Assembly (NCBI GenBank): GCA_038400315.1 | Contig: CP151667.1 | Location: 3,235,174 to 3,299,173, forward strand | Reading direction: 5' to 3' | DNA: 64,000 nt | Source: Isosphaeraceae bacterium EP7 | GTDB lineage: Bacteria > Planctomycetota > Planctomycetia > Isosphaerales > Isosphaeraceae | In this document: piece after piece, positions 35,314 through 43,570 of the stretch | How positions within the stretch are numbered: position 1 is the first letter of the stretch | Layout: every line of letters starts with the position of its first letter | Made by a program: the position numbers and the translations under genes | The notes under the pieces: generated by a model | Databases searched by the model: none | The model's input: the letters and a program-made list of their open reading frames with translations, nothing else | What the model was told of the DNA's origin: nothing

Positions 35314-35724
35314 TCAGCCCTGGGGCGTCGCCGGAGGTGCGTCGAAATAGCGGCGGATCAGGGCGGGCAGCTCGACCGTGAACCGGCTGCGGGGCATCAC
35401 CGGGTCGCAGCCGGCCGAGGCCGCGTCGGCGAGCGCCTTGGTGTCAACATGCGAGCCGAATGCCAGGAATGGCGTCCCCTCGGGGGCCAGCTTGCGGTAG
35501 GCCGTCAGCGCGGCCACCGAGACCAGCTCGCCGGCGGCCAGGTCGACGAGGACGACCGTCGGCCGCCAGCGTTCGAGCATCGCCGAGGCCAGCGCCACGT
35601 TGCCGGCCACGATCACGCGATGGCCCAGCTCGCGCGCGGTGCCGGTGACCTTGGACGTGAAGATCAGGTCACGGCTGAGCAGCAGGCCGGCGGGGCCATC
35701 TGGCACGGGAACGTCCATGCTCAT
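35314..35724 (-). CDS. Receiver-like (CheY-fold) protein without output domain
   Basis: 136 residues from the ATG at 35724 with AGGAGA upstream; Met 3 (35718) is the alternative. The pattern of alternating strands and helices is like a response-regulator receiver: RDLIFTSKV at the first strand, VVLVDLAAG holding a plausible acceptor Asp, FLAFGSH at the fourth strand and a C-terminal helix. The paired acids of the first loop and the conserved Lys are not evident, so it may be a non-phosphorylated relative. It lies between the hybrid kinase and the HAD gene, all on the minus strand, but with gaps of 385 and 52 bp. Role unknown. Confidence 0.7.
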   Translation of the reverse strand: MSMDVPVPDGPAGLLLSRDLIFTSKVTGTARELGHRVIVAGNVALASAMLERWRPTVVLVDLAAGELVSVAALTAYRKLAPEGTPFLAFGSHVDTKALADAASAGCDPVMPRSRFTVELPALIRRYFDAPPATPQG

Positions 35725-35776
35725 CGGTCCATTTCTCCTCGCCTTGCCCCGGTCCGGTCTTCGAAACGTCGGCCGA

Positions 35777-36463
35777 TCAGCGGAACCGGCCGTCGACCCA
35801 GGCAGGGCCAAGGTCGACCAGGCCGGGCAGGACATCGTCGGCCCCGACGCCCCTCAGTTCGGCGTCATTGTAGGTATTCGACACGCCAACGGCCCGCATC
35901 CCGGCGGCCAGGGCCGACTGGATTCCGGCCAGGCTGTCCTCGAAGACCAGGCACTCGGACGCGGCCAGGTCGGGCAGGACCTCGCGGCGCAGGCCTTCGA
36001 GGGCCAGCAGGTAGCCCATCGGGTCGGGCTTGCAGCGGTCGGCGTCCTCGGCCGAGACGATGTAGGCCACCCGGTCGCGGACGCCCATGCGTCCCAGCGA
36101 GAACTCGATCTCGGGCCGCAGGGCCCCCGAGTTGATCGCCATCGCATAAGCGCCAGCCAGGGCGGTGATCGCCTCGGGCGCGCCCGGGAAGACGCGCAGG
36201 CCCCCCTCGGCGACCTCGAAGTAACGCCTGGCCTTGCGGGCGATCAGCTCGTCGACGTAGGCGGCCGGCAGTTCGGCCCGGCCCGCGTCGGCGAGGGCGG
36301 CCTCGAAGCAGCCACGGTCGTCGAGGCCGAGGTATTTGTCGTGGTAGTCGCGATCGGTGATCGCGACCCCTTCCTGGGCGAGCACTTCCTGGAAGAGCTG
36401 GAAGTGGACGTGCTCGTCGTCGATGAGCACGCCGTTGAAGTCGAAGATCACGGCCCGGATCAT
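35777..36463 (-). CDS. HAD-superfamily phosphatase, beta-phosphoglucomutase-like
   Basis: 228 residues from the ATG at 36463. Motif I is FDFNGVLIDDE, with the nucleophile Asp replaced in spacing by the DFNGV form common in this branch (Asp then Asn in place of DxD). Motif II is the INSGA strand, motif III the Lys in DRCKPDP, motif IV VFEDSLAGI. The helical cap lies between motifs I and II. The family hydrolyses small phosphate esters or isomerises sugar phosphates; the Asn at the acid-base position would favour an unusual activity or weak phosphatase function. It starts 14 bp after the PII stop, so the two are probably co-transcribed. Confidence 0.85.
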   Translation of the reverse strand: MIRAVIFDFNGVLIDDEHVHFQLFQEVLAQEGVAITDRDYHDKYLGLDDRGCFEAALADAGRAELPAAYVDELIARKARRYFEVAEGGLRVFPGAPEAITALAGAYAMAINSGALRPEIEFSLGRMGVRDRVAYIVSAEDADRCKPDPMGYLLALEGLRREVLPDLAASECLVFEDSLAGIQSALAAGMRAVGVSNTYNDAELRGVGADDVLPGLVDLGPAWVDGRFR

Positions 36464-36477
36464 GGTGGAAAAGTCGC

Positions 36478-36825
36478 TCAAATCGCCTCGGGGCCGCGTT
36501 CGCCGGTGCGGATGCGGATGCAGTCGTCCATGGGCAGGATGAAGATCTTGCCGTCGCCGATCTTCCCTTCGGGTCCGCTGCGGCCGGCCTGGATGATGGC
36601 GTTGACCGTGGGCTCGACGAAGTCTTCGTTGACGGCGATCTGCAGCTCGATCTTGCGCAGGAGGTTGACGGTGACCTCGTGGCCCCGATAGACCTCGGTG
36701 TACCCCTTCTGCCGGCCGAACCCCTGGACGTCCATCACGGTCAGCCGGAAGACCTCGACATGCGAGAGGGCCTCCTTGACCGCCTCCAGCTTGGTCGGCT
36801 GAATGATCGCGATGATGAGCTTCAT
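36478..36825 (-). CDS. PII-family nitrogen regulatory protein
   Basis: 115 residues from the ATG at 36825. It resembles GlnB/GlnK: MKLIIAIIQP start, GFGRQKG before the T-loop, YRGHE, the ATP-binding B-loop GKIGDGKIF and the C-terminal IRIRTGE. PII trimers bind ATP/ADP and 2-oxoglutarate and control nitrogen enzymes and transporters. The T-loop residue 51, the uridylylated Tyr of enteric GlnB, is Val here (HEVTV), while Tyr46 is kept. Control by GlnD modification is therefore unlikely and it may sense ligands only. A HAD gene follows 14 bp downstream; no amtB or glnA is in the window. The exact paralog type cannot be told. Confidence 0.93.
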   Translation of the reverse strand: MKLIIAIIQPTKLEAVKEALSHVEVFRLTVMDVQGFGRQKGYTEVYRGHEVTVNLLRKIELQIAVNEDFVEPTVNAIIQAGRSGPEGKIGDGKIFILPMDDCIRIRTGERGPEAI

Positions 36826-36905
36826 AGGTCGTCCCGAGGGTCTGCCTTTCGATCAAGCCCACCTAACATGTCCATTGCCGGCCCCGGCGTCAACCGTCGA
36901 CCGCC

Positions 36906-36940
36906 GCGACCCCCGCCAGCCCATGGGCTCCGGGGGTCGC
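36906..36940 (-). terminator. Hairpin downstream of the lipoprotein gene
   Basis: A perfect 10-bp stem (GCGACCCCCG against CGGGGGTCGC) with a 15-nt loop. It lies between the minus-strand lipoprotein gene and the PII gene, on the distal side of the hairpin at 36958. Confidence 0.6.
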
Positions 36941-36957
36941 GGCCGCGTCTTTCTCGT

Positions 36958-36987
36958 CCCGCAGGCCACCTTCGGGCGGCCTGCGGG
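36958..36987 (-). terminator. Terminator hairpin right after the lipoprotein stop
   Basis: A perfect 10-bp stem (CCCGCAGGCC against GGCCTGCGGG) with a 10-nt loop, starting 5 bp after the stop of the minus-strand gene at 36993. With the next hairpin it forms a strong double barrier before the PII gene. Confidence 0.75.
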
Positions 36988-36992
36988 ATTGA

Positions 36993-37379
36993 TTACTGAG
37001 GCGGGGCGGGGATACCGGCGGGGGGCAGCGAGGGAGCCGGCGGGCTCGGCTGGCCTTCGCCCTCGGGACGAGCCTCGGGGGTCGGCGCCGCCGATTCGAC
37101 GCCCGGGGCGGCCTCGGTGGGGGTGCCGGCGGGGGCGGGAGCCATGTCGGGCGTCTCGGTCACCGGCGGGGGGACCGGGGCGTCGGCCGGGGCACTCACG
37201 CCGGTCGGAGCGTTGTACTGAACCGGTGCGGGGCCCCCGTAGCCGGCGCCACCGCCGCCGCAATTCGGCCCGACGCAGGGGGCGGGGAAGTCGTCGCAGG
37301 TGTCGCAGTGGGCGCACCCGGATGATCCGAGGGCCGTCATCAAGGCGGCGGCCAGCAGCATTTTCGATCGCGACATCAT
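36993..37379 (-). CDS. Small Pro/Ala-rich probable lipoprotein
   Basis: 128 residues from the ATG at 37379 (AAAGGA 8 bp upstream; the next codon is also Met). A hydrophobic leader ends at LGSSGC, a likely lipobox, followed by several more cysteines (CAHCDTCDDFPAPC). The rest is Pro/Ala/Gly/Thr-rich and probably extended, as in envelope-spanning linkers. The frame opens to 37613, but the upstream part has no leader. No known family; it is probably a cell-envelope protein. Two terminators follow. Confidence 0.7.
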   Translation of the reverse strand: MMSRSKMLLAAALMTALGSSGCAHCDTCDDFPAPCVGPNCGGGGAGYGGPAPVQYNAPTGVSAPADAPVPPPVTETPDMAPAPAGTPTEAAPGVESAAPTPEARPEGEGQPSPPAPSLPPAGIPAPPQ

Positions 37380-37664
37380 CACGAGAGTCCTTTCCGTGGA
37401 CCTATCGACCAATCGCCCCACCTGGACCGCGACTGGGCCGGCCTCCGCCGACCACCAGATCGAGCCCGGCCGGTCATTCACCGGCCCCGCGATGGCGAGT
37501 TGGAACCCTTCCCTCAGAGCAGCCGGTTCGTCCCCGCCGCGTTGCAAGCTATGATCGGCCGATCCCAGCTCCCTTGATGAGCAGAATCTCGCCCCGATCT
37601 CCTCGTCTCTCAACTTACCCCAGATTGCCAGGTCTTCGAGCGTTCCCAGGTCAGCGGCAAAATC

Positions 37665-38012
37665 CTACCGGGGCTCCGGCGGATCGGGCCAGACGGGGAG
37701 CCAGGGGTGGATGGTGGCCCTGGCATATTTGATGTAGAGCGGCGTGTGCCGCTCACTTTCGCGGAGTTCCGCAGGGGTCGGGGCTCTGGCATTGAGATGC
37801 TTGACCGAGTTTTCATACACATAAGGGTCCATGGGCGTTTGGGGGATCAGCCCACGAATCAGGGCCCGATGATGCAAGGCGATGGCCCGGAACCTCTCCC
37901 GGCGCCAGTCCACGACGCGCAGCACGAGAGGCAGACTGACGAGCCAGGCGGCGAGCGCCAACAGCAGGATTCGAGCCCTCGGGGTCATCAGATGCGGCGA
38001 CTTGCGGGCCAT
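37665..38012 (-). CDS. Small single-pass membrane protein, first of a tandem paralog pair
   Basis: 115 residues from the ATG at 38012 with AGAGG 6 bp upstream. It has a short basic N-terminus, one membrane helix (ARILLLALAAWLVSLPLVL), a WRRERFRAIALHH helix and a C-terminal domain with a ...HTPLYIKYARATIHPW segment ending in LPVWPDPPEP. The neighbour at 38035 shares the layout and the end motif. The family appears planctomycete-specific and its function is unknown to me. The two genes are 22 bp apart and probably co-transcribed. Confidence 0.75.
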   Translation of the reverse strand: MARKSPHLMTPRARILLLALAAWLVSLPLVLRVVDWRRERFRAIALHHRALIRGLIPQTPMDPYVYENSVKHLNARAPTPAELRESERHTPLYIKYARATIHPWLPVWPDPPEPR

Positions 38013-38034
38013 CGGCGACCTCTTCGGCGCGGGA

Positions 38035-38418
38035 TCAATCGGGCTCCGGCGGGTCGGGCCAGACGGGGAGCCAGGGGCAGGCAGCCGCATCGGCGTATTT
38101 GGCGGCGAGTTGGGCATGCCATCGGTCTTTGCGTTGCTCGGACGGCGAGAGAATACGGCCGCCGGGCGCGACGGAGATCTTGGTGATGATGTTGGTGCGC
38201 GTGGAATAGTCCAGAATCATGGCCCCATGCTCGGCCGAGATGCGCGAGAAGGTCATCCGCCGCCACTCGACCAGGCCGATGATGGCGGGCAGGAAGAGGA
38301 GCCAGGCCACGAGCAGAGCGAGGAGGTTCTTCGACCGCCGAGAGGCCTCGGGGAAAGCATTGATCCTCGGGGCCATCCGGGCCAGCTTCGTGAAGGTCGG
38401 GAAGAGAGTCGAGGTCAT
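38035..38418 (-). CDS. Small single-pass membrane protein, second tandem paralog
   Basis: 127 residues from the ATG at 38418. The layout is the same as its neighbour: basic start, one helix (NLLALLVAWLLFLPAIIGLV), WRRMTFSRISAEHG, and a C-terminus with HAQLAAKYADAAACPW running into LPVWPDPPEP. The central part differs between the two, with an added YSTRTNIITKISVAPGG strand pair here. It starts 19 bp after the end of the large dehydrogenase gene upstream, so all three may share a transcript. Function unknown. Confidence 0.75.
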   Translation of the reverse strand: MTSTLFPTFTKLARMAPRINAFPEASRRSKNLLALLVAWLLFLPAIIGLVEWRRMTFSRISAEHGAMILDYSTRTNIITKISVAPGGRILSPSEQRKDRWHAQLAAKYADAAACPWLPVWPDPPEPD

Positions 38419-38437
38419 CGAATCGGGCCTCCGGTCG

Positions 38438-41400
38438 TCATGGCTGGGATGCCTGCTCCGGGGGGGCGGCGACCTGCGCGGGGCTGGCCAGGTAGGCGAC
38501 GAGGGCCCGGACCTCGTGCTCGGGAAGGGCGCTCCAGAGGTCGTCGGGCATCATCGACTTGTCGCTGGGGCGGCGATCCTCGACCTCGGACTTGGGCAGA
38601 ACAACCGACTCGTTGGCCGTGAGGAGGGTCAGGGAATCCTTGTCCTCGTCCCGGATGATCCCGGTGAGCACGCGGCCGTCGGCGGTGGCGACGACCTGGG
38701 CGATGTAGTCCTTACCGATCAAGGCACTTGGATCCAGGACGTTGGAGAGCAGGTATTCTAAGTCGGCCCGGTTGGAGCCGGTCAGCTCGGGACCGACCTT
38801 GCCGCCCGTGCCGAAGAGGGTGTGGCACTGGACGCAGACCTTGTTGAAGACGGCGCGGCCGAGCACGGGGTCGGCCGGGGTGCTCGGGGCGGCCTTGAGC
38901 ATCGAGCGGTAGCGGGCGATGAGCTTGACGCGGTCGGCGTCGGAGTCGCGGACGGCCCCCCAGGTCTCGGCGATTTTCGCATTGACTTGCGCGTCTTTAT
39001 GATTGCGCAACTGGCGGACGAGGTCCGGCGAGACGTCGGCGCTGGGGACGCGGCCGGCGGCCACGGCTTCGAGCAGGGCGCGGGCGGTGGAGACGCGGGC
39101 GGCCAGGGTGTTCAGGGCATCGCGGCGGGCGTCCAGGTCGAGCGCGGCGTAGGCCGACAGGATGGCGGCGGGGGTCGCCGGGTCGTCGTAGGCGGCCAGG
39201 CCGCGGAGGGCGTTGCGGCGCAGGGCCTTGTCGGCGATGAGCCGGCGCAAGGCCGCAGGAAGCTCGGGATCTCGGGCACCCACCAGGGCGTCGAGGGCCT
39301 CGACCCGGCGAGCGGGCAGGGCGGAGGCATCGACGAGCACCGATCGAAGGAAGGCCGACGCGGCGGTGTCACCGAAGGTCAGGCCCAGGGCGGTTGCACG
39401 CGACCGGAGGGCCGGATCGGAATCTTTCGAGAGCCGGGCGAAGGTGGCCGGCCAGGAGGCGGGCATCGGCACCTGTCGACGCCCTTTGAGGGCCTCTGAC
39501 AGGCCGGCGAGCAGGCTCGATCTCGCCGACGTTCCATCCACACGTCCCAGGGTCTCGATCAGGATCGCCAGCGACTCGGGGGTGCCGGCGGCGGCGATAC
39601 GGCGGGTCATGAACGGCAGCAGTGTGGGCAGCTTCGAGGCCACGGCGAGACCGAGGGCGCGGGCCGGGTCGACGTCGGCGAGGGGCTCGGCGGCGTACCA
39701 GGCCATGAGCGGGAGGTTGTGATCGGCGGCGTCCTCGGCGTGGGCGGAGAGGGCGGCGACCAGGTCCCAGCGGGCGGCGGAGGGCAGGCGCTGGGCGACC
39801 GAGGCGAGGTACAGGCGGACGACCGGCGAGGGGTCGGACACGGCCATCGGGGCCAGGCGGGCGAGCACCGCGGCGCGGGCGGGGGTCTCGTCCTGGACCT
39901 CCAGACCGAGCTGGATGGCCCAGGCTCGGACGTAGGGATCGGCGTCCGACAGGGCGGCTTCGAGCCTCGTCGCATCAAGTCCTCCCACGGCGTGCAGGGC
40001 CCAGAGGCCGTGCAGGCGTGCGGTCGGGTCGGCGTGACGGAAGACCTTGGCGGCCAGGAGCGAGGCGGTCGCGGGATCGGGGCCTCGCTCTTGCAGGACC
40101 CGGCGGGCGTTGCGGACGTGCCACTGGTTGCGGTGGAGCTGGAGGTCGACAAGCTGCTCGCGGGTCATCGCCCTCAGATCAATCTCGACCTTCCTGTTCT
40201 CGCCGTAGCTGAGCTTGAAGATCCGGCCGTTTCCCCGGTCGTGGATGGCCACGTCGCGGTGATGACATTGCTGGCGATCATACCAGTCGATGAAGTTCAT
40301 CTGGCCGTCGGGGCCGACCTTGAGGCTGATGATCTGCGACCAGGTGTCGTTGGCCCGCAAAAAGTCAGGGGCGTGGGAGCCGACGAATCCGGAGCCCTGG
40401 CGGGTGAGGATGTCCCGATTCAGGCGGGCCCCGTGGATGTTGTTCATGAACAGCGAGCCGCGATACTCGGCGGGCCAGGCGTCGCCCTGGTAGACAAGGG
40501 CCCCGCAATGGGCATGGCCGCCGCCGGCGTCGTCGGACCGACCGTTGCCGGCGTGGGGGTTGGCCCCCAGGTAGTGGCGGTGGTCGGCAATCGTCTTGAT
40601 GTCGTCATACGTATAGGCGTTGAAGTGCTGGCCCGCCTGGCGCTCATACCGCCCCCCCTGGATCATGTGATAGAGGTGGGGGATGACGCAGGCGGTCTCC
40701 AGGGCCTGGCCCTTCTCGTCGAAGTCGACACCCCAGGGGTTGCTTGTCCCCTCGGCGAAGACCTCGAAGGCGTGCCGCGTGGGGTGGTAGCGCCAGATGC
40801 CCGCGTTGATGGGTGTGCGTTGGGCGGCGGGCGTGCCGGGCTTGCCCACCTTGGAGTGCGTGAACACGCCGTGGCAGCCGTAGAGCCAGCCGTCGGGGCC
40901 CCAGGCGAACGAGTTCAGGGTCTCGTGGGTGTCCTCCGAACCCCAGCCGTCGAGCAGGATGCGCGGGGGTCCGTCTGGCTTGTCGTCGCCGTCGGCATCG
41001 GGGATGAAGAGCAGGTTGGGGGCGGCACCCACCCAGACCCCGCCGAAGCCAACTTCAAGGCCGCTGACCAGGTTGAGGGTGTCGGCGAAGACCGTCCGGT
41101 TGTCGAACTTGCCGTCGCCATCCACATCCTCGAAGATCAGGATACGGTCTCGCCCCTGGTCGTCGGGCAGGCGGATGGGATAAGAAAAGGCCTCGGCGAC
41201 CCAGAGCCGTCCGCGGTGGTCGATCGCCAGCGCGATGGGCTGGCGGACGTCGGGCTCGCCGGCGACAAGGCCGACCGAAAACCCAGGCGGGGCGGTCATC
41301 GCTTTGGCGGCATCTTCGGGGCTGAGGCCGGCGTGCTCATAATGGTCGATGTCGGCCGGCCCGAGGCCCGCGGGGTAGGGGGGCTTGGCGGCGTGGAACC

Positions 41401-41947
41401 GGAAGTCGTCGAAGTTGATGTGACCCCAGGGGCCCACCTGCTCGTCGACCACCCTGACGAAAACCTCCTCGCCCACCTGACTGGCCAGGTTGACCGCCAC
41501 CGGCTTGAGCGTCTCGGTCTGGTCGCCGGACGCCTTGAACAGGACGCGGCCGTCGCGGACCCGGACGACCTCGACGCGGGTGGTGGGCCAGTTACCGCCG
41601 GCCACCAGGACGCTGGCGAACGGGTGGGTGACCTTGAACGGGCTCGACGTGATCCGCCCCCGGGCGTCGTCCCCCTTCACCTCGAACGTGCCGACCCAGA
41701 ACTCGCCCCTGTGCCCGCTGGCCATGTCAGTGCGCCGTTTGGCCACGGAGTCGCCGACGACCGGCTGGCCGTCGAAGGCATCCCCCTCGGCCGTCCAATT
41801 CGCCAAAGATCCGCCTTCGAACCCCAGGTCGATCGGCCGCCCCTGGGCATCGACGGGGAGGATCCCCGGATCGGCCTTGGGGGCGTCTGCGCCCAGGAGC
41901 AAGGCGGAGCCGAGGCAGAGCATGAGCCTGATCCAGGTCGGGCGCAT
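38438..41947 (-). CDS. PVC-type membrane-bound dehydrogenase with HEAT repeats and C-terminal cytochrome c
   Basis: 1169 residues from the ATG at 41947 (signal peptide MRPTWIRLMLCLGSALLLGA). An N-terminal beta-sandwich (about 20-175) precedes a six-bladed propeller of the glucose-dehydrogenase type (about 195-600: GFSVGLVAGEPDVRQP, DHRGRLWVAEA, FEDVDGDGKFD, AWGPDGWLYGCHG, NPWGVDFDEKG, DWYDRQQCHHRD). Then come HEAT-like helical repeats (about 620-1000). A cytochrome c domain holds the CVQCH heme site, the GPELTG loop and a distal PDDLW segment. This architecture is widespread in planctomycetes, and a role in periplasmic oxidation of sugars or alcohols is assumed. Full length, no breaks seen. 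Confidence 0.92.
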   Translation of the reverse strand: MRPTWIRLMLCLGSALLLGADAPKADPGILPVDAQGRPIDLGFEGGSLANWTAEGDAFDGQPVVGDSVAKRRTDMASGHRGEFWVGTFEVKGDDARGRITSSPFKVTHPFASVLVAGGNWPTTRVEVVRVRDGRVLFKASGDQTETLKPVAVNLASQVGEEVFVRVVDEQVGPWGHINFDDFRFHAAKPPYPAGLGPADIDHYEHAGLSPEDAAKAMTAPPGFSVGLVAGEPDVRQPIALAIDHRGRLWVAEAFSYPIRLPDDQGRDRILIFEDVDGDGKFDNRTVFADTLNLVSGLEVGFGGVWVGAAPNLLFIPDADGDDKPDGPPRILLDGWGSEDTHETLNSFAWGPDGWLYGCHGVFTHSKVGKPGTPAAQRTPINAGIWRYHPTRHAFEVFAEGTSNPWGVDFDEKGQALETACVIPHLYHMIQGGRYERQAGQHFNAYTYDDIKTIADHRHYLGANPHAGNGRSDDAGGGHAHCGALVYQGDAWPAEYRGSLFMNNIHGARLNRDILTRQGSGFVGSHAPDFLRANDTWSQIISLKVGPDGQMNFIDWYDRQQCHHRDVAIHDRGNGRIFKLSYGENRKVEIDLRAMTREQLVDLQLHRNQWHVRNARRVLQERGPDPATASLLAAKVFRHADPTARLHGLWALHAVGGLDATRLEAALSDADPYVRAWAIQLGLEVQDETPARAAVLARLAPMAVSDPSPVVRLYLASVAQRLPSAARWDLVAALSAHAEDAADHNLPLMAWYAAEPLADVDPARALGLAVASKLPTLLPFMTRRIAAAGTPESLAILIETLGRVDGTSARSSLLAGLSEALKGRRQVPMPASWPATFARLSKDSDPALRSRATALGLTFGDTAASAFLRSVLVDASALPARRVEALDALVGARDPELPAALRRLIADKALRRNALRGLAAYDDPATPAAILSAYAALDLDARRDALNTLAARVSTARALLEAVAAGRVPSADVSPDLVRQLRNHKDAQVNAKIAETWGAVRDSDADRVKLIARYRSMLKAAPSTPADPVLGRAVFNKVCVQCHTLFGTGGKVGPELTGSNRADLEYLLSNVLDPSALIGKDYIAQVVATADGRVLTGIIRDEDKDSLTLLTANESVVLPKSEVEDRRPSDKSMMPDDLWSALPEHEVRALVAYLASPAQVAAPPEQASQP

Positions 41948-42094
41948 CGTCCGGATTCCTCGATGGGTGCGGAGCAAAGATCGGCGACTCGCCTCGCCGT
42001 CTGGGGGATGCCCCGGGGGTGGAACGCCCAGGATATCAGTCGCCAGAGGCCCGGTCCAAGTCTTGCCGGTTTACCATCCCGGCCCCGATCGGCC

Positions 42095-42480
42095 GAGCCG
42101 ATTGGGTTCGTTTCGTAGAAATGCGTTGGGTTCGTTTGACACCGGGACGCCGAGGATTCAAGCCGCCAACCGCTCACCGAGATTTCACGACAAACCAAAA
42201 ACCCACAACCATTTCCGTCAAAAATGGCTTCGTTTTGCACGGCCAGAGTGGCTTCGTTCCGCGCCGCGAGATGGCTTCGTTTTGCACGGCCGAAGTGGCT
42301 TCGTTCCGCGCCCAAAAAGTGGCTTCGATTTGCGCCAGGTGTGGTCCATCTGGCCTGACCGGATTGCCAAAGAGTCTGGCGAGGTCTGGCCTCGCTCGGG
42401 GGGCGAGGGGTGAGACGCTTGCCAATCCCTTGAGTTGCGATTCGCGGCGAAAACCGGCGGGGAAAATTCCGGCGTTGCGA
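42095..42480. repeat. Degenerate TGGCTTCGTT repeat cluster, copy B
   Basis: Seven imperfect units with core TGG(C/G)TTCGTT lie near 42101, 42125, 42223, 42247, 42270, 42294 and 42318. The last five keep a period of 23-24 bp and alternate TTTGCACGGCC and TCCGCGCC endings. The conserved block of copy A recurs at 42423-42460 (CCAATCCCTTGAGTTGCGAT, then GCGGCGAAAACCGGC). It sits between the dehydrogenase gene and a dioxygenase remnant. The units are too uneven and the gaps too short for a CRISPR array. Confidence 0.8.
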
Positions 42481-42514
42481 TTTTTCACCGTCAACGTTCT
42501 GCGACTGGGCTGAC

Positions 42515-42730
42515 TCAGCGTTGCTCTTGCCATGCCGGTTCGGGGGGAAGCGTGGAGCCGGCGTACTCGATGTGGAGGACCCGTCGATGGCTTGGCTGGG
42601 TGGATTATCCCGAGGCGTGGAGCAGGAGGGGCCGCATCAGGAGCACATCGCCGGCCCCGGCCCGGCAGGTGAACTCGGGGCCGACGGCCTGGACGTCCCG
42701 GATCTGCTCTGACACTGAGGCAGGGAATTC
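42515..42730 (-). pseudogene. Remnant of a phytanoyl-CoA dioxygenase family gene
   Basis: Minus-strand reading gives a C-terminal fragment of this Fe(II)/2-oxoglutarate oxygenase family: SEQIRDVQAVGPEFTC, then GAGDVLLMRPLLLHAS, an in-frame TAA (42605-42607), then STQPSHRRVLHIEYAG, ending PAWQEQR and TGA at 42515. The MRPLLLHAS and RRVLHIEYA motifs hold the last iron-binding His and the 2-oxoglutarate Arg. One stop separates them, where relatives carry an ordinary residue. The N-terminal two thirds are absent; only about 70 codons remain. The gene end abuts repeat copy B. Alternatives such as stop read-through are unlikely given the missing N-terminus. Confidence 0.8.
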
Positions 42731-42919
42731 TCTCCAGCAAAACAGGGGGCGCCGAATAACCCGCTGCAACCCCATCGGGTGGGGTCACGTCGTCGTATGC
42801 TATCTCCTCGCATGGATGACGGTTAATCTGGGCGAGCCCTCTTTCCCCAGGGCGGGCTTCGAGTCGCACCGGGCGACGTCCCCGCGACCTCGGACCTCAT
42901 GCCCGTGCGGCCCAAGCCG

Positions 42920-43498
42920 ATGAACGACATCACCCACATCCTTTCGGCCATCGAGCAGGGCGACCCACGGGCCTCCGAGCAGCTCCTTCCCCTCGTCTAT
43001 CGGGAGCTCCGGCAGCTCGCCCAGCAGAGGCTGGCACGGGAAAAGCCGGGGCAGACGCTCCAGGCGACCGCCCTGGTCCACGAGGCCTACCTCCGCCTGG
43101 TCGACGGCCAGGAGGCTTCGGGGTGGGATAGACGCGGCCACTTCTTCGCGGCGGCGGCCGAGGCGATGCGTCGCATCCTCGTCGAGAATGCCCGCCGTAA
43201 GCGGGCCGAGAGGCACGGCGGCCGGTTGGAGCGGCAGGACCTCGATGCCATCGACATCGCGGCCCCGACCCCCTCCGAGGACCTCCTCGCCCTCGACGAG
43301 GCCCTGGCGAAACTCGAAGCCGAGGACCCGGTCAAGGCCCAGCTCGTGAAGCTCCGCTACTTCGCCGGCCTGACCGAGGAAGACGCCGCGGACGTGCTCG
43401 GGGTTTCCCGCACAACCGTCCAACGCCATTGGCGTTATGCGAGGGTGTGGCTCCTCAGAGAGCTGGGGGGAACCGCCGGGCAGGGAGAGAAGTCCTGA
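42920..43498 (+). CDS. ECF sigma factor of the planctomycete kinase-linked type
   Basis: 192 residues from the ATG at 42920 (MNDITHILSAIEQGD), the usual start of this group; the ATG at 42899 adds seven residues. Region 2: LLPLVYRELRQLAQQRLARE with TALVHEAYLRLV; region 4: QLVKLRYFAGLTEEDAADVLG followed by a recognition helix (TTVQRHWRYAR). This subfamily typically lies beside a Ser/Thr kinase, as here, 72 bp upstream of one. The kinase probably controls its activity by phosphorylation, which is known for related pairs but only inferred here. Confidence 0.92.
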   Translation: MNDITHILSAIEQGDPRASEQLLPLVYRELRQLAQQRLAREKPGQTLQATALVHEAYLRLVDGQEASGWDRRGHFFAAAAEAMRRILVENARRKRAERHGGRLERQDLDAIDIAAPTPSEDLLALDEALAKLEAEDPVKAQLVKLRYFAGLTEEDAADVLGVSRTTVQRHWRYARVWLLRELGGTAGQGEKS

Positions 43499-43570
43499 AA
43501 TCGGAGGGGTCCCTTGGAGCTAACGAGCAGCGGATTTCGCATTGGCCTCTAGAGGGGATAGGTGGCAACC

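Noticed and set aside
42223-42340. CRISPR-like array (short units at a 23-24 bp period)
   Set aside because: The units are degenerate and directly abutting, with no unique spacers of constant length and no cas genes.
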